24,531 bases of DNA from a virus, in the IMG/VR virus record IMGVR_UViG_3300005527_000281, positions 1-24,531 of that record; one strand, 5' to 3'. The notes under the pieces are model-generated. The model worked only from the letters and a program-made list of their open reading frames with translations. It made no database searches and had not been told where the DNA came from. Below are positions 1-12,400 of the stretch, in pieces. Position 1 is the stretch's first letter; the number at the start of each line of letters is the position of its first letter. Made by a program: the position numbers and the translations under genes.

Positions 1-278
1 ACAACCTTTTGATAGGTTTGGTTATACAAGTCAGCATTTTGTCCTGTGGTGTTTGGGGGCAAATAAGTGATAACGCCTGTGGGGTCTACACTGGATCCAC
101 CGTTGCCAAATGCCATTTCGTAGATGTAGCCTAAGTTACGATCTGCCAAGGTTTGTGCCATAGCAATTGAAATGTTTTCATAGTGAATAGCGTTGTGATC
201 ATCATAGAAGATTTCACCGCTAGCAGGGTCATGTATTTTGACATGCCCAGTAATTTTAGCCAATCCTGAAGTTATCAT
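1..278 (-). CDS. Virion structural protein, N-terminal part (3' end beyond left edge)
   Basis: The frame starts at ATG 278-276 and stays open to the left edge, giving 92 complete codons and no stop. A strong Shine-Dalgarno GGAGG (290-286) lies 7 bases before the ATG, which decides the start. The ATG overlaps the stop of the upstream 50-aa gene as ATGA, so the two are translationally coupled. The protein begins with a short beta-like segment carrying the pattern H-x-K-I-x-D-P (residues 12-18). This is followed by an N-A-I-H-Y-E-N stretch (about 29-35), a helix and a Gly-rich FGNGG segment (about 57-61). The same H-x-K-I-x-D-P pattern occurs near the C-terminus of the upstream peptide. I recall similar openings in structural proteins of aquatic T4-like phages but cannot name a function. 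Its place at the end of a baseplate operon suggests a baseplate or fibre protein. Confidence is high that it is a gene, low for any role. Confidence 0.8.
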   Translation of the reverse strand, partial: MITSGLAKITGHVKIHDPASGEIFYDDHNAIHYENISIAMAQTLADRNLGYIYEMAFGNGGSSVDPTGVITYLPPNTTGQNADLYNQTYQKV

Positions 279-427
279 CCTCTGCCCTCCACAATGGTTT
301 TTTGTGTTTGCGGATCACTAATTTTAAAGTGCGCTTGCACTGAAATAGTGCCCGTTTCGTTGGGCTTGCGGCGCACTTGCGGTGCGGGCTGAACAGGCGT
401 ATTTTGCGTTGTATTTGACATGGTCAT
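275..427 (-). CDS. Small 50-aa hypothetical protein with H-x-K-I-x-D-P motif
   Basis: This small gene fits between the giant gene (stop TAA 443-441) and the next structural gene, leaving 13 bases upstream and a 4-base ATGA overlap downstream. The frame could extend to an ATG at 499, but that would run inside the giant gene. The sequence AAGG (438-435) lies 7 bases before ATG 427, so 427 is preferred; a second ATG at 421 is also possible. The protein is hydrophilic. Residues 1-30 are Pro/Thr/Gln/Asn-rich and probably disordered. The C-terminal 20 residues look like a beta hairpin with H-F-K-I-S-D-P, matching the start of the downstream protein. No signal peptide or membrane segment is visible. 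Its function is unknown; packing between structural genes suggests a minor virion component or a leader peptide for the next gene. Confidence 0.65.
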   Translation of the reverse strand: MTMSNTTQNTPVQPAPQVRRKPNETGTISVQAHFKISDPQTQKTIVEGRG

Positions 428-440
428 ATATTTACCTTGC

Positions 441-3400
441 TTATAATCCACGCAAGAACCTTGCGGCCTGCGTTTGTGTTTCTTGCAGAGCTTGCCCATC
501 GCTGGGCTCAGTTGCAGTTGGTTGATACCAAGTTTTGCCCTGACGCACCAGTATGGTTACTTCTGCACTGTCTAGCGGGGCAGATAATGGTGGCACTAGT
601 GTGCTGTTTACAATAAACTCAACTGATACTGGATCAAATTGATTTTGTACCCAACGATATTGGCTGGTTGCTGTGGTATCACTGTATTTGTATTGGCGTA
701 TTCCGCCCACGTACACTTCAAGGCTCAAGGCTTCTGAAGAGCTATCCAAGAAATCTTGTATCACAATGTTGGGTGCCACAAACTCTGTTTGTCCAGGCAC
801 CGGACGCTCAGGACTTGGGTTTGCAGGATCATATGCAGGAATAGTATCTTTGACCACGTAGTCTTGGTATGAAGCGTATAGCAAATTACCACGTCCCATG
901 TCGTACACAGGAGTACCGATAACATGTTCTGCTGCCCCTGTACCAGCAGTTCCTCGCATGAGTCCAGTTATTGTGTTTGCGCCAACATTGCGATTGCGAT
1001 ACATGATACGCTCGCCATTGATTGTGATCACACCAAACACTCCGTTTGGCAAGTCTGGTTGTGTTAATTTACCTGCATCGTCAACATAGATTATATCTGC
1101 AGTGGCGCTCAATGTGGCTGTAAGGAATGTGCTAGTTGAATCAGTGATTCGGTATGTTGCTTGTACTCCGCGCATGTCCTGGAATATACGGAATGCCATG
1201 GCCTCTGGTACAATACTTTCTGTAAACTCAGTAACTGCCAACACATCGGAAGATCCAATAGTTCCTGTGGCCAACACTAGGGTTTGCCCACTCACCAAGA
1301 AATCTTCACCATCAAATAATCTGTAACCGTTTAGTGTAACCCACAAACGTCCTGAATTTGTGATCACTCGATCAAGATCAAAATTGTTTGATACTGGAGT
1401 TAATGAAGTATCTGGTCCTTCAAACACCAAAGTCAATGCATTTTGTTGGGATGTGTCGTTCCAGGTAGTCACAGCAACTGTGGCACCAATAGTAGGAGCA
1501 CTTATCAGTTGTAGTTGAGATCCTGCAACATAGTATTCAGCAGCCGAACTTACTGATATTAAAATTGTTGCACCTGTTACAGGAGCTGTTACAAACACAA
1601 CTTGGCGGCCTGGAGTGTTGCTGCCAGTCCAGTTGGTAACGCTGTACACTGTGCCTTGAGTTTGCAACACACCGTTGACATAAACTGTGATGTCAATTGC
1701 GGGATTAATGATGCTTTGTAAATATCCGCCACGTTGTGGCAAGCCAAAGCTGGTAGTAGCACCATCGCCTACATGCTCAATTCCCTCATATGGGCGTAAT
1801 CTTACTCCATCTATCTCAACTACTATGTTGGGAATGTTGGTTCCCATCAAGGAGTTGGCCAAGTTTACTGTTTTAGAAGAATTGATTGTTGCATCAACCA
1901 AGAAGTTTTGAGTTTGTGCTGTGCTCCATGACCGTTGAGGAGAAGTAATCCCCAGTGCTGTGAGATTCAATGCATCAGTTGCTAAGTATGTTGTTGATAG
2001 TGTCACTTTGCTCAACGTTGCTGGCACAAATTCAAACCAGTAATCAGTATTGGTGATAGCAATACCCCCAGGCACTGACTGTAGTGCTCGGTAATAGGTA
2101 GTAGGACTGGTAGTATATACTACATCCAACTGATTGTAACTGCTAAGTTGATTCCATAGTATGCCCGGGTAATACGGTTCCCAATCAACCACAGGAGCAA
2201 TTTCTCCGTTGACAAACAAAGCTATTTCATAAATTTCTGTAGTATTAACTGGAATAATAATAAAATCTTCCAAGTCACTGCCCACATAGTTTTGTCTGTA
2301 TAACTGGCTACCGCCACCAAGTTCATAAACAGAAATGTTAACAACATCGTTCTCTGTTACAGAGCCCAGTATCTCTACAATTCTGTTGACCCAATCTACA
2401 GTATAATCTACATTGGCAATCAAGTCAACGCCAGTGGTTGCATTGCTCACAACCAACTGCACTGGATTTTCAACAATACCGTTCCAGTCAAGGAACGAGT
2501 CTGCCGCAAAGTAAACATAGCGTCGGCTACCAATTTGGAATCCGTGTCCGTCACCGTCCCAGTCAGATCCTGGACGAGTATAAACACGAATATCAAGTGT
2601 GTCGTATTCTGCACCGTTGACTAGTTCTTCAGGAGCATGCCCTTCATATGGCCCAACGAACTCACCGCCACTTACATTAATATCTGAGAATCGTGTGCCA
2701 AGATACACGTCTGTAAAACTGCTGGCATAAGTTGCATCTAGTACATCAGCACCTGCAAAGTCTTTGCCATACACTTGTACACCTGGGTAGCTGATGCCAT
2801 CAATCAACAATGGTATGTCAAGTCCTGGTTCGTTTACGCCAGCAACGTAGTAACCAAATGTACGGTCAATTCCTGATAGTTCGCTAGCAGGTACCAATTG
2901 CCATTGGTCTAATTCAAATGTAGGACCAGAGACTGCTGTAGAATCTGTACTAGCGGCTCTCCATACCCTGTCATCATACCTTACCAAGGTACCATCTTCA
3001 TATGTAACATTAGCAGTCCATGTTAGCACTTGAGTTTGGTAAGTGATACGGTCATACTTGATTGTGGTCTTGAATTCACGAGTTAGTCCAGTGTAACGTG
3101 TAATTGGTAATCCAGTAACTGGATTTGTTGCAATCACAGCATTCATCACAGCATATGCACGAGCACCAGAGCCGTTACCACCTTCAAACACAACTGTTGG
3201 AGTGGATCCGTATCCTGATCCTGCATTAGTTACTGTGATAAATGCCACTTGTCCTTGACTGTTCAAGAATGCCACTGCTGTTGCTGGCGTTGCGGCATCA
3301 CCTGAAATGGTCACAAGCGGTGCATCGGTGTAACCTGAGCCGCTGTCAACTACTCGAATAGTTTCCAAGGTCAACAAGTAATTACCGTACCACTGTGTGT

Positions 3401-6400
3401 ACGGCCAGGCTTGCCAAATTAGCGAAGTGCTGTCAGCGTTGCTAAGTGTGTTGTTTGGTTGATATGAACTTTGTGCGTATGGTGTTAGTATAGGGCTAGT
3501 ATACTGTGGTACAGTTAGATCAGTGTTGTAGAAAGCTGGTACATCAAAGTCTGTGACATCACCAAGATATTGATCCTGACCGTTGTACAACAAGTTGAAC
3601 GCACGTATTTGCACGTGGTAGGGTTTGACTTCTTGGATATAGTCCAATACAAATTCCTGATTGTCTTGGCGATAGTTCTGGAATGGTTCCAAATTACGAA
3701 TACGGTGATCCACGTCAATCAATGAGGTTTTAACCAACCACTCAGGTGCAGAGAATTCACTCAACACAAAGTTAAACATCAAGGTCAATGCTTTGTTGCG
3801 TTCAATCAACAAGTCATCCACAAACAATTCTTCGTTGATGGCTTGAATAATCTTGCGAGTTTCAATCACAGGCTCTTGGTCAAAGTACTGTGCGTCAAAC
3901 ACTTCGACGTCAAATCCAAATCGTCCTAGCGCATAGTCATAAATTTCTGCTGAGATTTCAATGGTGCCATCTTCTAAGCCCACACGTTCCCATCCAAGGT
4001 CAGTCAACAAGTAAATTTCAAACTTGCCTTGTGCGTTAGCGGTGACTTTTACACTAGATCCAATTGCCACTGTTAACGTGGCCAGAGCACTGTAGTTTGG
4101 AACTTCGGCAATTACCTTGGTGCTGGAATTGTATCCCGGCAAGTACCAATTGATGTAACTCCAATAGCGTCTTGTATCATAATTCTGTACACGAGTCAGT
4201 ATTAGTTCGCGGGCACCTAGCAATCCGCCAGGCACCAACTGCACAGTGTAAATGGTCCACAAACCATTGTTACGACTGTCAGTGGCCACAAGATATTTGT
4301 ACCCCAATGCCACCGCATCAATATCTTGGAAACTTAAAATTTCCAAGTTGGCAACACGCAGGTTCCAATTGGTTTGTGTTTGGCCGTTAACAATTTCTGT
4401 TGCAGGTGGTTCTGGTTCGCTAGAGTTTAGCAACACAAAACTACGATTCTCTGCAATAGGGTACAATGCTAGTACAGAATTGGCACGTTGAATATAGTTT
4501 TTCAATGCCGCAAAGCGATCCACAAACATCGACTGGCGAGGTCTAAACTGTACGCCATACTGTTCAGCTTCATTTAATGCAGGATCAGGAACCAGGCCAC
4601 CAGTAGTGTCAACCCCACAGAATGAGTCTTGCAGTTTACGGTATAAATTGGTACTTAAGAATGCATCTGCTCGACCTTGTGCAATTAATTCATATTCAAC
4701 GTGAACGTTGTCATCAGTATACTCTCTATCGTATTCAATACTAATGATAGTATCGCCAGCTTCAATTACTGTGCCGCCATTGTAGATAGCAATGGTGCTG
4801 GCATTGATAGGTGCCACATACGAAATACCACTGCTCTTGGGGTTGGCAATGTATTCAGATACAGTTTGCGCACTCAGCGTCTTGCCTTGTTGAGTTGCAA
4901 CTGTAGTAACACCACGTACCCAGAAATAATAGTAAGTGTTAAACACACCATCAATGCCAAGACGACTACTTATTGTGTAACTGAGAATGTTCAACGGTGT
5001 GCCTGTACCTGTGTAGTTTGCTGGAGGTACTGAGCTTTGTGTCCACTGGTAAATGTCCACAGTTGACCCTGGGAATACTTGACCCCATCGACGACTTGCG
5101 TACACAATGTCATCTTGGTTGGGGTCAATGAATCGCACTGTGCTAATATCCCACCACATTTCACCTACATGCTCTGCAGTCCAAGAGTTACCAATATTGT
5201 TGGCAGCACCAACATTGTAGGCCGCAGGATCTACAGCGCCAATGTAATTGATATTTTGTTTGGCAGCACCAAGTATCTTACCTTGTAAGGGATTAAAGAA
5301 ATCAAACTGCTGGGTTCTTGCTGACGTCAGTTTGTCATATGTGAACACACTGTTTAATAGTTGAACATCCACCACAGGTTGTTGTGTGCGGATGATGGTC
5401 CACGCAGGTACACGGTTGGGATTTTCAAACACAAACACACGACCTTGGTCTCCACCTGCGCTGTCGTTGCTGTCGTTGCCTGGAGCACCAATCATGAGCA
5501 CACCATCAGTGTAGTCTACAGCAGTACCAAAACTGTCATACGACTCAACATTGCTGTCGTATAATTGCAGGCCAAACACAAACTTACCTGGATCAGTTAC
5601 ATTATCACTGGCGCTGGGCAAATAGTCGTATGTGTAAACTGCTCCACTTTGTGTAGCAATGCTGAAAAATTCTGTACTGTCTTCGTCAAAGATTGTGGTG
5701 CCATCATCAAAGATAACAAAATAATACAATGTACCGCGAGGTGATCCTACCACAAGGTTAGTAGCAGTGGAGTCAATGCTCAGGCTGGATCCAAAGCCTG
5801 CAAAGTCCACTGGGTAAGGACTGTAAATGGTTTGAGTGTACACAAAGGTGTTGAACCCAATGTTGTCAAATACTGTACTGCCCGTTGATGAACCCGGGGC
5901 TACTTGTAGTTTGTTGCCTGTGAGTGCGGCTGTGGCGTTTGTGACAGTCAGTGTTAGATATCCGGTGGCAGAAACTGTGGCAGTAACGTTTGGTACTGCA
6001 GAATTAATTGCAGAAGCTAGACCTGCAAGAGTGTTGTTTGGGCTAGCTGGAACTGCTACATCAATATCGTTCACACGCAACGTTTCTCCAGCTGTAAGTG
6101 TGGGGTTTGCGATGGTTGATGTAATTGTGCCATACACACGACTTTGATTCACAGTACGATGTACAGCGCCAGCTTTCCATCCGCTTACGCTGTCTTGTGG
6201 AGCACCAACATACAAACTACAATTGTAACTGCAAATGTCCACTGTTTGTCCAAAGTTCACAAACTCTGCTGGACTATCAACTACTATGTTTGATGAGTTT
6301 ACTGTTTGTTGTATAACCTCTTGAACTTGTGTAAACTGATTAGTTTCAATTTCAACAATGTCACCAATGTTTAGAGGTTCTTCAATGGTTATGTCATTAC

Positions 6401-9400
6401 CTGATACAGCAAAAGAACCAGGGCCGTTGATCACGCTGTCAGTTTGGTTGATCAAGAACTCGCCATTGACCAGCACACTTACAGGTGCGGTAACTGTGCC
6501 CAGGGCATTGAATGTTACGGACGATGGGTCTGTTCCGTAGATGAATTTTTGTACATTGCGATCAAACACATATGCACTACCTGCTTCAGTGTAGGTGGTG
6601 CCATCTACTGTGATGTCATTGTCTTTACAGCCAACTATAACTTGTCTGCCATCTGTTGTAGTAGTTACGCTGTGACCAAATCTTGCATCGGCTGCAAGTC
6701 CAGCAACCGTTAAAGTATGAACAAATTCAAAGTAGCTTTGAGACGAAGCAACAATGATGTCTGTTGATATAAACGGTGTTACTGGAGTCAGTGTAACCGT
6801 GGTTCCAGCAAAGGTATAATCAATGCCAGGACGCAACAACACATCAGAAAAAACAGTTGGTCTAGTTACTTTAATACTAAACGAGTCAATAGTTGACGTT
6901 GGGGTAGAAGCGGTGAACAATCCAACTTCTACTCCGTTGGCATCAGTATCTTGAGACAAATCAAACGTAGCTGCATTATAAGGAATTTGAACGTTGTTGT
7001 ATCTTGCAAACTCAATTAGTGTTTCAAACAACACAGTACCTGTACCAGTGCCTGCCGCTGTGGCTACAAATGTTGTTCCAACATTGTTGTTGGGTGCGCC
7101 AATCAAGGTAAAGTCAGTAGTGCCCGCAGACAAAATTGTATAGGTATTATCAACCACAATACCAGTAGCCGCTACAACACCAGGAGCAGTAGTAAAAGTA
7201 ATTGAGTTTAATCCTGCACTAACTGTGTAGTCAACATCAACAGTTTGTAACTGTCCGTTTAGTGTAACTTTTACTTGGTACTTGTTGTCAATCTGAATAG
7301 TGTCGTTGATGGCATATGTAGTTGACGTGCCATTGGCAAATACTTTGATTATTTGATCTTGCCAGTCAACTCTGCCGTAAGCATGTACTTTGTTCACACC
7401 CGGGGCACCAATGTACATCCAGCGTTCATCTTGACTGATGGCAACACTGTACCCAAATTCTCCTGGAGATGTATTATCTGGAGAAATCAACAGTTGTGAC
7501 TGTGTAAACGGATTGGTACCAGGCTCTCCAAGGTCAGGGTCTCGATAGATAACTGCGGCATATCCAACATCAGCTTGGTCAGCAAGTCCGCGGCTTTTGC
7601 TAGCACCTGCTACTGCCCAGTCTTGATAGCCAAAATCCACAGCATTGCCATAACCTCTAACTCCTGTAACATCTAGTGTTAAAATAGCATCAACTTGGCC
7701 TACTGGACTTACTGGAATGTATTGATCTGAATAGTTTTTAACATACACATACACGCCACCTTTGTTGGTGTCGCTTGGTATGCTGGATCCGTATCGTGGG
7801 CTGCCTACCAAGGCTGCCAGGCGATTGTTGGCCTGTGCTACACTTTGACCATACTGTTCAGTGGCGTCAAGCAAGACCGGGGCTAGCTCTGTAACCGCAG
7901 AGAATTGATCTTGCTTTTCTAGCACTTCCCAATGTCCTGTGCCGTCATCATCAACCCAAACTTTTGCACCAGCTTGAATATCAGTAGAGTATGGCAAATC
8001 TAAAATATCGCTGGCTTGCACCACACGTTGTGTTTGTAGTGTAAAGCCAATACCAACACCGTTGATAACTGTTTGGCCACCAGGTACAAAACTATATGCC
8101 ACAGTGACTCTGTTGACACCAGGCACAGTTAGCACTCGATAAACACCGTTAACACGAATATCAAACTGTTTGATGATTAGTCGATCACCTACAGACAATC
8201 CGTGCTCTTTGGTAAAGTTAACAATAGATGTACCGTCCAAATTGTCACACACGTGATCAATGTAGCCTGGCACTGACACACAACGATAAATGTCCCAATC
8301 GTAGTTGTTGACTTTGGCCACCCATACAGTAGCGCCAACTCGAACTGCATCAATATTGGCCAAGATTGTAGAACCAGTTCCAAGATCAAATGTAGTGATG
8401 TCTACGTCGTCAAGACTTACGTAACCAGCTGTGGGCAGAGCAGTATCTGTGTTTGTGGTCAGTGTTGTAGGCAAGAAGTCTGGCGATGGCAACTTATAGC
8501 TCTGTCGCCACACGTTGCTCAACAAGATCTGTTGATCAGCTTGGCTTTGTTGTTGTGGGTTGATCACTTGCACCAGGCTTGGGTTGGCGCTTAATAATGC
8601 ACGATCCAATCTCAATTCAACAAAACTACGATTAGCATTGGCACCATACACTGCACGTTGCACGGCCCAGTTCTCATAAATTTGATAGTCTGCAGACTCT
8701 TTACCAAGGTTGGCATTGCTCAACAACTCTGCTGAAAGGATTGTGCCTTTGCTGCCTAAGAACTGTGAGTAAACATTTACCTGACTAACATCATCAAGAT
8801 TCAATGCTGCCATATACTGTCGAGGACGGAAACCAATCAAGCCGTAGCTCAACAGGTCATTATCGCTTTCTAAGTTGGCAGTGTTGATACTGTAAGAGTT
8901 CTGCAACTGGTTGGCTTTGTTGGCAATGTTAGGCAACAAACCCAATTCAATTTGTGTATAGTCGCTCTTGATCCAGTTGTTAAAATCAAACTCAATGCTA
9001 GGATCAACTATTGTGGCGGCGGACCAATACTGATCTTTGTACTTGACAATCTGACCTTTGGTATACTTCTTCAAACCAGACCATTCTTCTACATTGTCTT
9101 GATTTAAAATAAATCCCTGCGCATCAACTGTGCCGTTCCATTCAGTTGTGGTAATGCCCACAAAGTTCAGTCGACTCTGACGAGCACCTGTGATGGGTTC
9201 ATAGATCAAGTCACCAAACACTGACTGGTTATTCAACACAATCATATGTTCAAAGTTTGTGAATCGTAAATCAGCAAAACTTAAACTTTGATTAGTCAAC
9301 GGTTGCAATGTCAGGGTATTTTCAAGACGCACAATATTAATATCACGTGTGGGCAGTTCACGTTTGTTTTGATCCAACAATACATTTTCATTGGTCTGTG

Positions 9401-12400
9401 TGGCAATACTGTCTACCACTGCTCCTGGCTTGGTTATGGTCAGCGCACTAGCCAATGGGTTAAGATTGATAAGTGAATTGGCGTCCCATCCTTGTTGACT
9501 CCAGTACAAAAATTCCACAACCATTTGTGACCAGTCCAAGGTATATCCATTGGCACGGTCTGTAAACTCTAATCCTTGTTCTTCCAACAACCGGCCATAA
9601 CTTAACAAGAAGTCACACACGCTGGTTTGATTGGTAAACACATATCCGTATGGGATCTGTGCCACTGTGTTGGTGTAAGCAGTGGGTACTCGAACAGTAA
9701 CATCGCCCACAGTGTATGGCTGTAGTCGGCCAATGGATTGACTAACCAAAATGTTAAAATATGGTTGCGCATTTGAGTATCCAAATACTGCATATCCACC
9801 TTCAACCATTTGTACAATTATACTGCTGTAGATCACACGATCAAAAGGCTGATTTTTGTACAACAACAAGTTGTAGCTTTCGTCAGGAATCAACAGTGTT
9901 GAGTTAACTGAGTTAGGGCTTGATTTTTCAGTGTAAATTTTAATGTATTGTTTGTCACTGAAGCTGGCCATTCTGTAGCACAGTCGAACATCGATGCTGG
10001 CTAGATCTGCTTCTAATGCTGTGGTACTGTCAATACCAGTTTGACGATTGTAGTCAACAATCCAGTCAATGTAGCTGGCTTTGCTTGTGCCGTTGCCGTA
10101 AACTTGGATACCGTTGGCATCCAGTCGATAACGATCGTTGTACAAGTACTGTCCAAACTCACTGCTATATCTGTATAAATCACGATCAGCAAACAAGCTG
10201 TAAAACTTAGCAGGTCGAGTCAACGCTAACACACGCATCACAGCAAATGGGTATGCACTAGAGTTCCACCATGATGATTCTACAGGGCTACCGTCTCCTG
10301 CTATCCAGCTCTTTTGGAAAGTATTATCAGTATAATCGCCTACCACAGAATCAAATGGGCTTAATAATGCACCTTCTGAATTCACAGGAATAACTTCACT
10401 TAGGCCAGGGCGGGCATATGCAGGCAGTATGTAAGCACCAGCAGGATCAGCCACACGGCCCAGTTCAAGATCGTCCCACAACACCAAGTTGTCGCTAGTG
10501 TATGGACCTGGGCCGTAAACAGTATTCCACCAGGTGGGTTTGATAGACAGTCCCAACATCTCCCAAGGAGTATTTGCTGGGTCTTCTGTGTCGTAGAAAT
10601 ATCGATTGATACCTCGCCAGGCGCCAATCAATGTTTCACCTGGAGTGAGTTTGTTCTGTGCTTGAGAATAATTCCAAGAGAACTCATTGTTGACAATGTA
10701 ATTCTGTGTGGTATAATCCAGTTTGTTCCAGCCCACATAGCTCAAAAAGTCAAGATTCAAGATGTTTGAAATTTCTTCAAACGTGTATCCTGTTTCGCGG
10801 AACTGACCTGGTAGTACATCTGTGATTGTTAATGGCACTGGGTTGCCATCCAGTTTCAAATTGTTATAAATTCGTTTTTCAAATTCCAGCAACACATCAT
10901 CCCGCACATCGCCAAACACAGGAGTTTGGCTGCCGTCGTGTCCAACAATGACTAGTGCTGTGCCTGTGGTTGTACTTACTGTGGCAATTTCAGGACGATA
11001 TGCTGGATACAATCCCACCTTGGTAGGAGTGTTGGGCACAAAACTGCCATAGGTAGCAGAATATTCTTGTACGCTGATAATGTCGCCAACGGCCAGTGTG
11101 GTCAACACAGTGATACGAGGTCCGTCAGTAGCCACAGTGTAGTCAAATCCGCGGGTCAACAACACATTGTTCTTGAACACATTCAATCCAAGATAATTTG
11201 CAGAAGTATAGTTATAAACTTGTGTGGTATCAAATACGTTGGTGGTAATCAAGCTCACATTGTAGTTGGTCTGTGTGTATACAGAACCAGTTGGAATCAT
11301 GTCTGACCAATAGAACGGGTTTGATTCAACTTTGCCCAGTGTGATATTGGTCATAGCGTCAACCAAAATATCTGCCACTGTGGTATCATACTGTATGGTC
11401 AAGTTTGTTACTTCTTGCATCAGCAAGTTTTTAAACTTTTGGTACTCTCTTGCATTGTATTGCAAGCTGGCAAAAATGTTATAGTCTTGGCTGCGATTAA
11501 AATATCCTGTCAAGGTCAGTGGAGCACTCTGTTGCAAGATGATCAAGCCGTAAGGACCAATTTCACCTAGGTCACGTGTGTTGTTGGCACCATTGATAGG
11601 ACCCACAAGGGTGGTTAAGTTTTCGCAGATACTTTCGTAATGTGTGCGAATAGTACCCAGGGTAAAGCTATTGCTGTTGCCGTTGAGTGGATTTTTCTCT
11701 AAGTTAATAGGAACTTGATAAAACGCTACCTGGCTGGTCTGGTCGCTGAGTGCTAATACTTCAACAATGTCGCCTATGGCATATGTGTTGTCCAAGGTAA
11801 TAGTGGTAGTAGTGGATGTAGTTGACACAGTGTAAGTGTCAGGGTCTCGATAATTACTGCCTACATATACTTTGACCGCTGGCAATATTCCGGTGCTTTG
11901 TGCCTGTACATCTAGCTTTAAAGGTGAACCATCAAACGTAAATTTAAACTGTTGACGTATTTGTGTTTGAGTGGCAGCATCAGTCCACCCAATCAGTCGG
12001 TCAAACAATGTTCTAGTTGCATATTCTCTAACAAAACCTGAGCTGATAGGATCAGTAACGCTGACATTGTCTTGCACATACAAAAATGTGTCTTTATACA
12101 AGTTGTTTTCAAATACAATATCACCAACGTTGTTAAGATTCAAATACTGCAATGGGAATTGCAAGATAGGATCAAGCACAGTGGTATCGCCAACAGCGTA
12201 ACTAAACAACTTTGATCCTGCAAACGTACTCGATGGATAGGTTACTCGATTGCTAAAACTTATGCCGTCGGCGTTGTAGACGTTGAACAACGGTGCTTGT
12301 TGAATGCTAGTCTTAAGCTGAGATTCTATCCAGGCGACACCATCGTACCAAAAAGTCAATCCTGCAAGAGTATCACCTTTGAGACACACAGTTGATTGAT

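Noticed and set aside
428-499. Upstream extension of the 50-aa gene to an ATG at 499
   Set aside because: It would run inside the giant gene, encodes a Lys/Arg/Cys-rich stretch unlike the rest, and ignores the well-spaced AAGG before ATG 427.
4701-5033. 110-aa plus-strand frame, and similar 60-125-aa plus-strand frames across the giant gene and gp6
   Set aside because: All are antisense to recognised coding sequence and show no domain-like composition.
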